A DNA stretch of 64,000 nucleotides from Tropicimonas isoalkanivorans (GTDB lineage: Bacteria; Pseudomonadota; Alphaproteobacteria; Rhodobacterales; Rhodobacteraceae): contig NZ_FOLG01000016.1 of NCBI RefSeq assembly GCF_900112335.1, positions 1-64,000 of the forward strand, given 5' to 3'. This document shows, one piece after another, positions 18,000 through 29,802 of this stretch. The stretch's first letter is position 1. Each line of letters opens with the position of its first letter. Under the pieces are notes generated by a model. That model did not search any database, had not been told where the DNA came from, and saw nothing but the letters and a program-made list of their open reading frames with translations. The translations under genes were made by a program, and so were the position numbers.

Positions 18000-18869
18000 A
18001 TGACCCGTATTATCGAGCAGTTCGCTGAGATTTCATCGAATTACGACGCCGCCTTCGTGGATCTCTGGGGCTGCATGCACGATGGGGTCGCCGCTTTTCC
18101 TGACGCTGTCGCCGCCTGTCAGGGGTTCCGTCAGCAGGGTGGCCGGATCGTCATGGTCACCAACGCCCCGCGGCCCCGCGCCTCGATTATCGAGCAGATG
18201 AGACGCCTCGGCGTGCCCGATGATGCGTGGGACACCATCGCCACCTCCGGCGACGCCGCGCGAATGGCCATGTTCACCGGTGCCGTAGGCAACAAGGTCT
18301 ATCATATCGGCGAAGCCAAGGACGATCCGTTCTTCGAGCCACTCAAGATGCTCGACGATCCGGCGGAGATCACCCGCGTCCCCCTCCAGGAGGCAGAGGG
18401 CATCGTCTGCACCGGCCCGTTCGACCCGCACGCCGACCCCGCGGTCAACCGCCCCGATTTCCTTTATGCCAAGACAAAGGGGCTGACGCTTCTTTGCGCC
18501 AACCCCGACGTAGTGGTCGACATGGGGGACACGCGGCAATGGTGCGCGGGCGCTCTGGCGCAACTCTATACTGAAATGGGGGGGGAGAGCCTGTACTTCG
18601 GCAAGCCGCATCCTGCGATCTACGATCTCGCGCGTCGCCGGCTGGCGGAGTTCGGCACCTTCCCGGACGACCGAATCGTCTGCATTGGCGATGGTATCGC
18701 GACCGACATTCAGGGGGCGCTCGGCGAGGGGCTGGACTCTATCTTCATCACGGGCGGATTGGCCGCCGAAGAAACGCGGACCGAGCGGCATCCGGACCCG
18801 GAGGCGCTCTCGGACTTCCTTACGGCGCACCAGATGTCGGTGAGCTACGCGATGGGCTACTTCCGCTAA
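18000..18869 (+). CDS. TIGR01459-type HAD class IIA hydrolase
   Basis: A 289-residue HAD-superfamily phosphatase of the class IIA (NagD-like) subset. Motif I is VDLWGCMHDG with the nucleophile Asp21; the second position usually filled by Asp is Trp, as in this family. Motif II is VMVTNAPRPR and the acidic motif is CIGDGIATDIQGA near residue 225. Class IIA enzymes dephosphorylate sugar phosphates or nucleotides, but the TIGR01459 family has no assigned substrate known to me. The start has a weak GGAGA Shine-Dalgarno. Neighbours give no pathway clue. Confidence 0.85.
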   Translation: MTRIIEQFAEISSNYDAAFVDLWGCMHDGVAAFPDAVAACQGFRQQGGRIVMVTNAPRPRASIIEQMRRLGVPDDAWDTIATSGDAARMAMFTGAVGNKVYHIGEAKDDPFFEPLKMLDDPAEITRVPLQEAEGIVCTGPFDPHADPAVNRPDFLYAKTKGLTLLCANPDVVVDMGDTRQWCAGALAQLYTEMGGESLYFGKPHPAIYDLARRRLAEFGTFPDDRIVCIGDGIATDIQGALGEGLDSIFITGGLAAEETRTERHPDPEALSDFLTAHQMSVSYAMGYFR

Positions 18870-19090
18870 ACCTCTGTCCCATTGTCTGAAATTGACCCAT
18901 CCTCGTGGCGTTCGCCAATTTTGAGCGGTAGCCCGACTTTCCGGCAGGCCCAACATGCTTCGGGAATAATGTTGCGCCTATACCACCCCCGATGTCTCTT
19001 TATTTCGCGCCGCATCGTGATTTTCCCGTTTCTGCATTGCAGCAATTTGGATTTTCCGGTAGGAGATCGGTAGCAACTCGAAGGATTGCC

Positions 19091-19537
19091 ATGATGCTCG
19101 ATAACGACGCCGGTAGCACGATCTTCCTCGAAGATCTGGAGATCGGGATGAAGCGTGATCTGTCCAAACTGATCACCGACGAGGACATCGAGAAATTTGC
19201 CGAGGTCTCCACGGACCGCAATCCCGTGCACCTTGACGACGAATATGCCAAGGAAACCATGTTTCAGGGGCGGATCGCGCACGGCATGCTGACGGCGGGA
19301 TTGATCTCGGCCGTCATCGGCGAGCAGCTCCCCGGACACGGCACCGTGTACCTCGGCCAGACCCTGAAGTTCATGGCCCCTGTCCGGCCCGGCGACATCG
19401 TTTACGTGGAGGTCGAGGTTGCCGAGATCGACCACAAGAAGCGCCGCGTGAAGCTGTTCACGCAGGCCAAGATTGGCGAGACGGTCGTTTTGCGCGGAGA
19501 GGCCAACGTGCTCGCGCCATCCCGCAAGCTGGACTGA
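19091..19537 (+). CDS. MaoC-like (R)-hydratase
   Basis: A 148-residue hot-dog-fold protein of the MaoC/PhaJ type, expected to hydrate a 2-enoyl-CoA to an (R)-3-hydroxyacyl-CoA. The hydratase motif is present: FAEVSTDRNPVHLDDEYA with the catalytic Asp and His, followed by RIAHGMLTAGLISAVIG. The open frame extends upstream, but the ATG pair at 19091 and 19094 gives the family N-terminus. PhaJ-type enzymes link beta-oxidation to polyhydroxyalkanoate synthesis; whether that applies here is not shown by the neighbours, which include ribF 45 bp downstream. Confidence 0.85.
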   Translation: MMLDNDAGSTIFLEDLEIGMKRDLSKLITDEDIEKFAEVSTDRNPVHLDDEYAKETMFQGRIAHGMLTAGLISAVIGEQLPGHGTVYLGQTLKFMAPVRPGDIVYVEVEVAEIDHKKRRVKLFTQAKIGETVVLRGEANVLAPSRKLD

Positions 19538-19582
19538 TCGCGCCCGCTTGCGCTCCCCTGCCCTCGCGGCTAGGGGAAGCCC

Positions 19583-20563
19583 ATGAAGCGGATCACTTCC
19601 TTTTCCCGGCTCGGTCCTTCTGAGCGTGGCGCCTGCGCGGCCATCGGCAATTTCGACGGCGTGCACCTGGGCCATCAGGCGGTATTGGAGGTCACCCGCG
19701 CTGCCGCCAGCCGGCTCGGCGCACCGCTGGGAGTGGTGACTTTCGAGCCGCACCCGCGCGAGGTGTTCCGGCCCGATTCGCCTCCGTTCCGGCTTATGAG
19801 CGCGGAGGCCAAGGCGCATCGGCTCGCGAAACTTGGGGTCGAGATTCTGTATGAACTCCCCTTCGACACGGCTCTGTTCAGACTGACGGACTTCGAATTC
19901 TGCCAACAGGTCATCTTCGAGCGTCTCGGGCTTGCCGGGGTGACAGTTGGAGCGGACTTCCGCTTCGGGAAGGGGCGAGGCGGCAACGCAGAAACCTTGA
20001 GGAACGCCGGACGGACGCTGGGCTTCGACGTCACCGTGGCCGACCTGTTGCGACTTGAAGCGGACGGGGAGCGCGTGTCGTCGACGGCAATCCGTGAGGC
20101 GCTGGCCGCGGGCGAGCCACGGCGAGCCGCGGCCATGCTCGGCCACTGGCACCGTATCGACGGCCCTGTGCTGCACGGCGCGAAACGCGGCCGCAAGCTG
20201 GGTTACCCGACCGCGAACATGAGCATTGCCGGCCTTCACCCGCCCCGCTTCGGTGTCTACGCGGTTTTGGTCGAGGTGGTGACGGGCCCCCACGCCGGGA
20301 ACTACCGCGGGGTCGCGTCGATGGGCATGCGGCCAATGTTCGGGGCGACAGAGCCCAATATCGAAACCTACCTGTTCGATTTCGAGGGGGACCTCTACGA
20401 CGAACACCTGTCGGTCGGGCTGGTGGAGTACCTGCGTCCGGAGATGACTTTCGACGGCGTTGACGCTCTCATCCAACGGATGGATGCCGACAGCGCCCGC
20501 GCACGCGACATCCTCACCCACGTGCCGATGACCGGCTTCCGAAGCATGGTCCGCCCAGAATGA
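19583..20563 (+). CDS. ribF: Bifunctional riboflavin kinase/FAD synthetase
   Basis: A 326-residue enzyme making FMN and FAD from riboflavin and ATP. The N-terminal adenylyltransferase domain shows IGNFDGVHLGHQAVL (residues 21-35) and SSTAIREAL. The C-terminal flavokinase domain includes KLGYPTANM near residue 210 and the NIETYLFDFEGDLY block. No FMN riboswitch is seen upstream, as is usual for housekeeping ribF. The stop overlaps the start of the YcgN-like gene by 4 nt. Confidence 0.96.
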   Translation: MKRITSFSRLGPSERGACAAIGNFDGVHLGHQAVLEVTRAAASRLGAPLGVVTFEPHPREVFRPDSPPFRLMSAEAKAHRLAKLGVEILYELPFDTALFRLTDFEFCQQVIFERLGLAGVTVGADFRFGKGRGGNAETLRNAGRTLGFDVTVADLLRLEADGERVSSTAIREALAAGEPRRAAAMLGHWHRIDGPVLHGAKRGRKLGYPTANMSIAGLHPPRFGVYAVLVEVVTGPHAGNYRGVASMGMRPMFGATEPNIETYLFDFEGDLYDEHLSVGLVEYLRPEMTFDGVDALIQRMDADSARARDILTHVPMTGFRSMVRPE

Positions 20564-21147
20564 CCGACACGCACTGCTCCCGAAAACGAAAGACGTCCCA
20601 TAGGGGAGGCGGCAACAAGGGGTCCGTCCGCCAGGCGTCTGCGTCGGCGAAAGGAAAGGCTGGGAGGTCCCGGAGATCGAATGACGGGGTAGACCCGTCG
20701 GCCCTTCGGCCCCGCTTCTGGGAGCGCGTGGCACTCGACGACATGACCCCGGCGGAGTGGGAAGCGCTCTGCGACGGCTGCGGCAAGTGTTGCCTCAACA
20801 AGTTGGAAGACGAAGATACGGGCGAGGTCGCCTATACCCGCATCGCCTGCCGCCTTCTCGACGACGCCACCTGCCGCTGCACCCATTACGATATCCGCCA
20901 CCAGTTCGTCCCGGAATGCGTCACCCTGAGCCCGGAGAACATCTCCACGCACGCCTACTGGATGCCCGACACCTGCGCCTATCGCCTCCTGGCCGAAGGC
21001 AAGCCGCTGGAACCGTGGCACTACCTCGTTTCGGGGTCTCAAGACACAGTGCACTCGGCCGGAATCTCGGTCCAGGGCACGACGCTGTCGGAGTTCGACG
21101 TCCCCGAAGAGGAATGGGAAGATCATCTGATCGACGGCGAGCCGTAG
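20560..21147 (+). CDS. YcgN/UPF0260 family cysteine-cluster protein
   Basis: A 195-residue protein with the UPF0260 Cys pattern: Cys71/74/77/78 (CDGCGKCC), then Cys97, Cys105, Cys107 and Cys120. This suggests zinc or iron-sulfur binding; the family function is unknown. The conserved domain begins near FWERVALDDMTPAEW (residue 53). The first 50 residues are a basic Ser/Arg/Lys/Gly-rich extension unlike usual family members, but there is no good internal start and the ATG overlaps ribF by 4 nt, so this start is kept. Confidence 0.85.
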   Translation: MTDTHCSRKRKTSHRGGGNKGSVRQASASAKGKAGRSRRSNDGVDPSALRPRFWERVALDDMTPAEWEALCDGCGKCCLNKLEDEDTGEVAYTRIACRLLDDATCRCTHYDIRHQFVPECVTLSPENISTHAYWMPDTCAYRLLAEGKPLEPWHYLVSGSQDTVHSAGISVQGTTLSEFDVPEEEWEDHLIDGEP

Positions 21148-21225
21148 TGCCGCGCACCGATTAACGCGACGTTAGATCCGCGGCGGTAGAGATCATGCAA
21201 ATGAAATCAACCGTGGACCCCTGCC

Positions 21226-23157
21226 ATGTTGCGTGCGCGCCTATCGAAACTCTCCACCCGGATCATGGGTATCGTCGTTCTGGCGACTGCAATCAGCGCC
21301 TGTATCTCTCTGGTACTCCTCTCGCTGGAGGTACAGGAAGCGCAAAAGCGCACTGAACGCCAGCTCGCGGAACTCGCCGACATGGCCGTCGGCGTGCTCG
21401 ACATCTACAACCGCCGAGTCGAAAGCGGCGTGCTCTCGATGGAGGAGGCGCAAGCGAGCGCCAAATTTACGCTCAGCCAGTTCACCTATGGCGATTCGGA
21501 AGGCTATTTCTTCGGTATCGATCCCGATCTCAATATCGTCATCCTACCCACGAAGCCGGAGATGGTCGGCACCAATCAGGCGGATTTCGAGGACACGCGG
21601 GGCGTCAAGGTCTATCAGGAATTGAGAGACGTCGCCCTGGCGGAGGGAGAGGGCTACGTCCGCTATCACTTCCTCAAGCCCGGCACAGGGGTCGAGGACG
21701 ACAAGATCAGCTTCGTCACGCATTACGAACCCTGGGACTGGATCATCGGCACTGGCGCTTACGGCTCCGACATACGGAGCGGCCTCTGGCGTCTTGAGGT
21801 CTTTAGTATTGCCGCCATCGCGATCGGATCGGCCGTGCTCGCCGCGCTCTCGTGGTGGCTGTCGCGCAGCGTGACCCGCCCGCTCAACGCGGTGCTCGGC
21901 AGGATGCAGGGCATGCAGGCTGGCGATCTGGACGCGCCCGTCCCCCATACCGACGCCGGTGGTGAGGTCGGCGATGTCGCCCGCTCGGTCGACGGCTTCC
22001 GCACCGCTCTTCAGGAGCGCCAGGCCATGGCGGAGGAGCAAGCGGCGCGCGATGCGGAGGTGGCACGCGAACGAGAGGCCGCGCGGGAGCGTGAGCGCGC
22101 GTCAGAAGCCCGGGAGGCTGCGGCAGCGGAGCAGCGGCGCCAGGAGCAGGAACGCGAGCGCGCGGAGCGGGAAGCTCAACGTGCGCAAGCCGAGGCAGAC
22201 CGCGAAGCACAACGTGCCGAACAGGAAGCTGTGGTCGAAAGACTGGCCGAGGCACTTGGCGCGATGTCGAGCGGCGACATGAGCACGCGTATCGATACCG
22301 TGTTCCCGGAGGCTTACGAGAAACTGCGGACCGATTTCAACGCGGCAGTGGCCCGCGTGTCCGAACTGGTTGGCTCGATCCTACAGAATTCCCGCGAAGT
22401 CAAAAGCGAGTCCGACAGCCTGAATACCGCCTCGCTGGAATTGAGCCGGCGCACAGAGTCGCAGGCGGCCGCCCTTGAACAAACAGCGGCGGCGGTGACC
22501 GAACTCACCTCCTCCGTCGAGAGTTCGACAGTCGGCGCACGCGAAGCGGCAGAGACGGTCTCCCGCACCCGGGTACGGTCCGTCGCCGGCAAGGACGTTG
22601 TGCAAAGGACAATCGGCGCCATGAGCGAGATCGCCGACAGTTCCGGTAAGATCTCCAAGATTACCGGCGTCATTGATGACATCGCCTTCCAGACCAACCT
22701 GCTGGCCTTGAACGCGGGCGTCGAAGCGGCTCGGGCGGGCGATGCCGGGCGCGGCTTCGCCGTGGTGGCCTCCGAGGTACGGGCGCTCGCGCAGAGATCG
22801 TCCGACGCGGCGCGAGAAATCGCGCAGCTCATCGCGACCTCGGGGCAACAGGTGGAAGACGGCGTGGCACTGGTCAATGAATCTGGAACCGCACTGGACG
22901 AGATCGAGCGGCTGGTGACCGAACTCGACAACCTGGTCGGCGCCATGGCGGAATCCTCCGCGCAGCAGGCCATCGGGCTGAACGAGATTTCCACGGCAAT
23001 GAACCAGCTCGATCGCGTGACCCAACAAAACGCGGCGATGATTGAAGGAACCAACGCGGCTGTCGAAAGCCTGCTTGACCGCGCCGCGGCGATGGAACGG
23101 GATGGTGCGAGTTTCACGCTGGAGCGCCCCTCTGCGTCGTTGCGGCTGGCCTCCTGA
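21226..23157 (+). CDS. Methyl-accepting chemotaxis protein (sCache-HAMP)
   Basis: A 643-residue chemoreceptor. A first transmembrane helix at about 13-34 is followed by a periplasmic single-Cache domain (about 40-185, with [15 protein letters not shown]) and a second helix at about 188-212. A HAMP domain covers about 212-265. An Arg/Glu/Ala-rich charged helix follows (about 265-345), then a second HAMP-like segment and the methyl-accepting domain. The conserved hairpin tip lies at about 488-525 ([16 protein letters not shown]). It should relay a small-molecule signal to CheA/CheW, but no che genes are in the window. It appears to be transcribed alone. Confidence 0.93.
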   Translation: MLRARLSKLSTRIMGIVVLATAISACISLVLLSLEVQEAQKRTERQLAELADMAVGVLDIYNRRVESGVLSMEEAQASAKFTLSQFTYGDSEGYFFGIDPDLNIVILPTKPEMVGTNQADFEDTRGVKVYQELRDVALAEGEGYVRYHFLKPGTGVEDDKISFVTHYEPWDWIIGTGAYGSDIRSGLWRLEVFSIAAIAIGSAVLAALSWWLSRSVTRPLNAVLGRMQGMQAGDLDAPVPHTDAGGEVGDVARSVDGFRTALQERQAMAEEQAARDAEVAREREAARERERASEAREAAAAEQRRQEQERERAEREAQRAQAEADREAQRAEQEAVVERLAEALGAMSSGDMSTRIDTVFPEAYEKLRTDFNAAVARVSELVGSILQNSREVKSESDSLNTASLELSRRTESQAAALEQTAAAVTELTSSVESSTVGAREAAETVSRTRVRSVAGKDVVQRTIGAMSEIADSSGKISKITGVIDDIAFQTNLLALNAGVEAARAGDAGRGFAVVASEVRALAQRSSDAAREIAQLIATSGQQVEDGVALVNESGTALDEIERLVTELDNLVGAMAESSAQQAIGLNEISTAMNQLDRVTQQNAAMIEGTNAAVESLLDRAAAMERDGASFTLERPSASLRLAS

Positions 23158-23165
23158 TCGCAAGT

Positions 23166-23205
23166 CCTCGGAGGCGGCCGCACCCCTTGTGCACGGCCTC
23201 CGAGG
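23166..23205 (+). terminator. Possible terminator hairpin after the chemoreceptor
   Basis: CCTCGGAGGC (23166-23175) is exactly complementary to GCCTCCGAGG (23196-23205), with a 20-nt loop. It lies just after the receptor stop and before ltaE. There is no clear U-run, so termination is uncertain. Confidence 0.4.
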
Positions 23206-23222
23206 CAGTCTAGACCCGGCGC

Positions 23223-24281
23223 ATGTTCTACGCATCAGACAACACCGGTCCGGTCCATCCCAAGGTCCTCGAGGCACTCACCGGGGCGAACGACGGCCAT
23301 GCCGCCGCCTACGGCTCTGACCCACTGACCGAGGCGGCCCAAGACCGCATCCGGGAAGTTTTCGAGGCGCCTGACGCCGCCGTACACCTTGTTCCTACAG
23401 GCACCGCGGCCAACGCTCTGCTGCTGGCGACATATGCGGCCCCGTGGTCGACCGTCTTCTGCAGCCAGGAAGCTCACATCCACGTCGACGAATGCAACGC
23501 TCCCGAATTCTACTCTGGCGGGGCCAAGCTGACTCTAGTTGATACTTCCGAAGGTCAGATCACGCCGGTAGCCCTGGAAACGGCGATCACGGCGGAGGAG
23601 ACACGCGGTTTGCATGGGCCACAACGCGGGCCCGTCTCGCTCACTCAGGCGACCGAGACCGGAACGGTATACAGTTTGGACTCGACGCGCAGTCTGGCAG
23701 GCGTCGCGCGACGCTACGGACTGCCTGTGCACATGGACGGCGCTCGGCTCGCCAATGCTATTCCCGCTATCGGATGTAGCCCCGCCGAGGCGACCTGGAA
23801 GGCGGGTGTCGATATGCTCAGCTTCGGCGGCACGAAGAACGGCCTGATGGGTGTCGAAGCGGCGATCCTGTTCGATCCGTCCAAAAGCCGCGAATTCGAG
23901 TTGCGACGGAAGCGCGGCGGGCACCTGTTCTCCAAACATCGCTACCTCGCCGCGCAAATGCTGGCCTATCTGGAAGGCGGCCTGTGGCTGGAACTCGCGG
24001 CAGCCGCAAATGCTGCCTGCCAGAAACTGGCCGACGGGCTTCGCGACGCACCGGGTGCTAACCTTATGTACAGGCCCCAGGCCAATATGGTGTTTGCGCG
24101 ACTGCCGCGATCCAGACACCGTCAACTCTTCGCGGCCGGAGCGCAGTATCACCTCTGGGGCGACGAACTGGACGGCGGAGCGGAAGACGAGCCCCTTGCA
24201 GCGCGCTTCGTGACAGATTGGTCGTCGCGCGAGACGGACACCGATCGCTTTCTCGACCTTCTTGACCGGGCAAATCGCTGA
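23223..24281 (+). CDS. ltaE: Low-specificity L-threonine aldolase
   Basis: A 352-residue PLP enzyme (beta-eliminating lyase fold) that splits L-threonine or allo-threonine to glycine and acetaldehyde. The PLP-binding lysine is Lys205 in SFGGTKNG; the N-terminal FYASDNTGPVHP and HMDGARLANA (with the PLP-contacting Asp) are diagnostic. Length and order match bacterial LtaE. It begins about 65 bp after the chemoreceptor and has its own Met start; a methyltransferase gene follows after 142 bp. Confidence 0.92.
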   Translation: MFYASDNTGPVHPKVLEALTGANDGHAAAYGSDPLTEAAQDRIREVFEAPDAAVHLVPTGTAANALLLATYAAPWSTVFCSQEAHIHVDECNAPEFYSGGAKLTLVDTSEGQITPVALETAITAEETRGLHGPQRGPVSLTQATETGTVYSLDSTRSLAGVARRYGLPVHMDGARLANAIPAIGCSPAEATWKAGVDMLSFGGTKNGLMGVEAAILFDPSKSREFELRRKRGGHLFSKHRYLAAQMLAYLEGGLWLELAAAANAACQKLADGLRDAPGANLMYRPQANMVFARLPRSRHRQLFAAGAQYHLWGDELDGGAEDEPLAARFVTDWSSRETDTDRFLDLLDRANR

Positions 24282-24423
24282 GGGTTTGATCACGCGTTTG
24301 TCACCCCATATCGGACAGGGTCGACCTTTGCCTCTAGGCTCGGCGAAACCGTCTGGTAGGGTCCCCAGGAATGGTTGCCGGCCCCAATCCGGCTCAAGTG
24401 ACGTGGCATCGACGAGAGGCGAT

Positions 24424-25086
24424 ATGGCTCGGACGGGCAACTTTTGGAACTGGATCGCCCGGCGCTATGCCCGGATGCCGGTACGCGACGAAGCCGCCTA
24501 TCGGCAGAAGCTGGAGATCACGCAGTCCTACCTTCGACCGGACTGGCAGGTCCTTGAGTTCGGCTGTGGAACCGGGTCGACTGCCTTGGAGCATGCCGCC
24601 CACGTAAGCCATCTGCGGGCCATCGATTCCGCAGAGGGAATGATCGCGATCTGCAGGGAAAAGGCGGCGCTCGCCGGCGTTACCAATGTGCGGTTCGAGC
24701 GAGCCGATTTCGATGCCATTCAGGTGCCGGAGGGCAGCCTGGATGCGGTGCTGGGGATGAGCGTGCTGCACCTGATGGACGATCCTGACGCCACGATATC
24801 CCGGGTCTTCGACATGCTGCGCCCCGGCGGCCTGTTCTTCAGCAGCACGACGTGCCTGGACGGTCTGGACGCAACCGGATTCGGCGCACGATTGATCGCC
24901 AGGGTCCTGCTGCCCGCCGGCGGGGCACTTGGGCTTCTGCCCCGAATGACCCGGCTGAGCCGGGCGGGCCTTCGCGCGCGAATGGAGGCGGCCGGATTCG
25001 AGATCGAACGCGACTGGCTACCGGACGAGGATCCGACGAAGGCGGTCTTTATCGTGGCCCGTAAGCCCCAACTGGTAACGGAGTGA
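24424..25086 (+). CDS. Class I SAM-dependent methyltransferase
   Basis: A 220-residue Rossmann-fold methyltransferase. Motif I is EFGCGTGSTAL (residues 45-55), followed by the acidic loop AIDSAEGM, motif II ADFDAI and a motif III region around LRPGGLFFSS. The substrate cannot be read from sequence; the family includes ubiquinone/menaquinone-type and small-molecule methylases. The start MARTGNFWNWIARRYARMP is typical of this Rhodobacteraceae group. The longer open frame upstream has no supported start. Confidence 0.85.
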   Translation: MARTGNFWNWIARRYARMPVRDEAAYRQKLEITQSYLRPDWQVLEFGCGTGSTALEHAAHVSHLRAIDSAEGMIAICREKAALAGVTNVRFERADFDAIQVPEGSLDAVLGMSVLHLMDDPDATISRVFDMLRPGGLFFSSTTCLDGLDATGFGARLIARVLLPAGGALGLLPRMTRLSRAGLRARMEAAGFEIERDWLPDEDPTKAVFIVARKPQLVTE

Positions 25087-25150
25087 CCTTGCGGTCACTG
25101 CCGAAACCCAGATCAAGCCTCAGGTGTCCCGCCCGGAATTCGGCAATCGC

Positions 25151-25747
25151 CTACACTTTTCCATCGAGGTGCGCCTCGAGGTCGTCAAGGCGGTCGTGTC
25201 CCCAGAAACGTTCGTCGTCCTCAGTGATGTAGAACGGCGCACCGAAGACGCCGCGCATCACCGCCTCCTCGAGGTTCGCGGAATAGGTCTCCGCCCCGGT
25301 GAGCAACCCGGAATCGGCCAGCGTGGGATCGTAGCCGGAATTTCCAAGACACTCCCGGACAACGGCGTCGTCGGCGATGTCCTTTTCCTCGGCCCAGACA
25401 GCCCGGAGGAAGGCCTGCACCAATGGGCCGACATCCCCACCGGAACGTTGCGCGGCGATGATCGCATAGGAGGAGGGCGCTGGATTGGTGGGGAAGTGGG
25501 CCGGACGAAGATTGATCGGCATTCCCACTAACGCTGCCCGGCGGCGAAGATCCTGCAGGCGATACTCCTGACGCGACGGGTGGCGCTCCGGCAACGGTGT
25601 ACCGCCGGTCCTGGCGTAGAGCGCCGTCACATCCAGCGGCTTGTAGGCAACGGTTGCGCCGTGGGCCTCGGCGATTTCCTCCAGCCGGTTTCCGGCGAGG
25701 TAGGTAAACGGGGAAATTGTGGAGAAGAAGTAGTCGATCCGGGCCAT
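25151..25747 (-). CDS. 2-hydroxychromene-2-carboxylate isomerase family (DsbA-like)
   Basis: A 198-residue thioredoxin-fold protein of the DsbA/GST-kappa clan. The active-site region is YFFSTISPFTYLA, with Ser12 in place of the Cys pair of DsbA, as in glutathione-dependent HCCA isomerases. The late VFGAPFYITEDDERFWG segment is the family C-terminal signature. HCCA isomerases act in naphthalene breakdown, but most genome members have no known substrate and a general glutathione-dependent role is as likely. The start ATG at 25747 follows AGGAGG. Confidence 0.85.
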   Translation of the reverse strand: MARIDYFFSTISPFTYLAGNRLEEIAEAHGATVAYKPLDVTALYARTGGTPLPERHPSRQEYRLQDLRRRAALVGMPINLRPAHFPTNPAPSSYAIIAAQRSGGDVGPLVQAFLRAVWAEEKDIADDAVVRECLGNSGYDPTLADSGLLTGAETYSANLEEAVMRGVFGAPFYITEDDERFWGHDRLDDLEAHLDGKV

Positions 25748-25932
25748 TGCCGCCTCCTGAAGTACGCCGAGAGGGTAGCTGGCGGGCTGTGGCGTACAAG
25801 TCCTAAACGTGCAGGGATGTGCCGGTGCGCCGATCCGCGACAGCAGCCGAGGTTTCCATCCCGGCATTCATGGGATAACGCGAGGGCGTCACACGCGTGT
25901 CACGAATCCGTCCTGCCCCGGAGCCCCCATTG

Positions 25933-26943
25933 ATGCACCACCAATCCCAGCCCAAGCTGATTTCCGGTAATGCCAACCTGTCGCTCGCCCGCGCCATTTC
26001 GCGGCGGGTCTCGATGAGCCGCGGGATGAGCGTCGGCCTCGTAGACGCGCGGGTCGAGCGGTTCGCCGATCAGGAGATCTTCGTCGAAGTCTACGAAAAC
26101 GTCCGCGGCGAGGACATGTTCATCGTCCAGTCCACCTCGAACCCGGCGAACGACAACCTGATGGAGCTGTTGATCATGGCCGATGCGCTGCGGCGCTCGT
26201 CGGCGTCCCGGGTCACCGGGGTCTTGCCCTATTTCGGGTACGCGCGTCAGGATCGCCGCGCGAAGGCCCGCACGCCGATCTCGGCCAAACTCGTCGCCAA
26301 CATGATCGCGGCCAGTGGCATCGACCGCGTCCTGACGATGGACCTGCACGCGGCACAGATTCAGGGCTTCTTCGATATCCCTGTGGACAACCTCTACGCC
26401 TCGCCGGTCTTCGCGCTCGATATCCGCCACAAATTCAAGAAGAAGCTCGACAAGGTGACCGTCGTGAGCCCGGACGTCGGCGGCGTGGCCCGGGCGCGCG
26501 AATTGGCGAGCCGGATCGGCTGCGCCCTAGCCATCGTGGACAAGCGGCGGGAAAAGGCCGGCGAAGTGGCTGAAATGACGGTAATCGGCGACGTGGCCGG
26601 ACAGACCTGCATCATCGTGGACGACATCTGCGATACGGCCGGGACACTGGTGAAGGCGGCGGATACATTGCTCGGCGAAGGCGCCAAGGAAGTTCACGCT
26701 TACATCACCCACGGCGTACTCAGCGGGCCGGCAGTCGGGCGGATCACCAATTCGGCGATGAAGTCGCTGGTGATCACCGATTCCATCGAACCCAGCGAAG
26801 AGGTGAAGAAGGCGGACAACATCCGCATCGTACCGACCGCGCCCATGTTCGCCCAGGCCATCCTCAACATCTGGAATGGCACCAGCGTTTCGTCTCTGTT
26901 CAACCACGAGGCGCTTGAAGCGATTTATGAAGGGACGTACTGA
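25933..26943 (+). CDS. prs: Ribose-phosphate pyrophosphokinase
   Basis: A 336-residue PRPP synthetase making the precursor of nucleotides, histidine and tryptophan. The signatures are clear: [43 protein letters not shown], and the PRPP-binding loop [10 protein letters not shown]. The ATG at 25933 gives the usual short N-terminus before KLISGNAN; a GTG 12 codons upstream (25897) has a GAGGG before it and is an alternative. The gene converges on the atp operon across a shared terminator. Confidence 0.95.
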   Translation: MHHQSQPKLISGNANLSLARAISRRVSMSRGMSVGLVDARVERFADQEIFVEVYENVRGEDMFIVQSTSNPANDNLMELLIMADALRRSSASRVTGVLPYFGYARQDRRAKARTPISAKLVANMIAASGIDRVLTMDLHAAQIQGFFDIPVDNLYASPVFALDIRHKFKKKLDKVTVVSPDVGGVARARELASRIGCALAIVDKRREKAGEVAEMTVIGDVAGQTCIIVDDICDTAGTLVKAADTLLGEGAKEVHAYITHGVLSGPAVGRITNSAMKSLVITDSIEPSEEVKKADNIRIVPTAPMFAQAILNIWNGTSVSSLFNHEALEAIYEGTY

Positions 26944-27010
26944 CCCTCGCCGCCCTACCCCGCCCCGCTTCGGAATCAGACGGGACGGATCGGCAACCCG
27001 AACCAAAAAA

Positions 27011-27030
27011 GGCCCCGCCAGTGCGGGGCC
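27011..27030. terminator. Bidirectional terminator between prs and atpC
   Basis: GGCCCCGC-CAGT-GCGGGGCC is a perfect 8-bp stem. Six A before it give a U-run on the minus strand (atp operon), and TTTCC follows on the plus strand (prs). Confidence 0.9.
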
Positions 27031-27055
27031 TTTCCGTTAGGGGAAATGGCGGCGC

Positions 27056-27454
27056 CTATTCCATCGCTTCCAGCAAGTGCACCAGATCGGCGACGAACTT
27101 TTCCGCCACGTCGCGGTCTTCGGCCTCTGCCTCCGTGGCACGTTTCCGGGCGTCCTCTAGGAAGCCTTCCAGTGCCGCGCGGCTTTCGGCAGCGCCGAGA
27201 AACGCGTGCTCGGCAAGCACGGAGGCCCCTTCGGGATTGATCTCGGCAAAGCCCCCGGTGACAGCGTATTGCGTCTGCGCGCCATCGGCCGCGCTCACCC
27301 GGACCAGCCCGGGCCGCAGCGTGGTGATGACCGGCGCATGGTCCGGCATCACCGTCATGTCACCCTCCGCGGCCGGGATCTGCACCGCAGTGGCCTCCAG
27401 CGACGCGAGCCGCTTTTCGGGGCTGACCAGGTCGAACTGCATCGTGTTGGCCAT
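27056..27454 (-). CDS. atpC: ATP synthase epsilon subunit
   Basis: A 132-residue epsilon subunit of F1, part of the central rotor stalk. The N-terminal beta-sandwich (MQFDLVSPEKRL, then MTVMPDHAPVITTLRPG) is fully recognisable; the C-terminal helical part is of the usual length. It is the last gene of atpHAGDC and starts 9 bp after the atpD stop. Confidence 0.96.
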   Translation of the reverse strand: MANTMQFDLVSPEKRLASLEATAVQIPAAEGDMTVMPDHAPVITTLRPGLVRVSAADGAQTQYAVTGGFAEINPEGASVLAEHAFLGAAESRAALEGFLEDARKRATEAEAEDRDVAEKFVADLVHLLEAME

Positions 27455-27463
27455 GGGCCCTCC

Positions 27464-29789
<2,326 letters not shown>

Positions 29790-29802
29790 CTACATTCCTC
29801 GC

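Noticed and set aside
18866..20734. Long minus-strand frame opposite the MaoC gene and ribF
   Set aside because: Both plus-strand genes have clear domains; the antisense frame matches no family and carries typical high-GC shadow composition.
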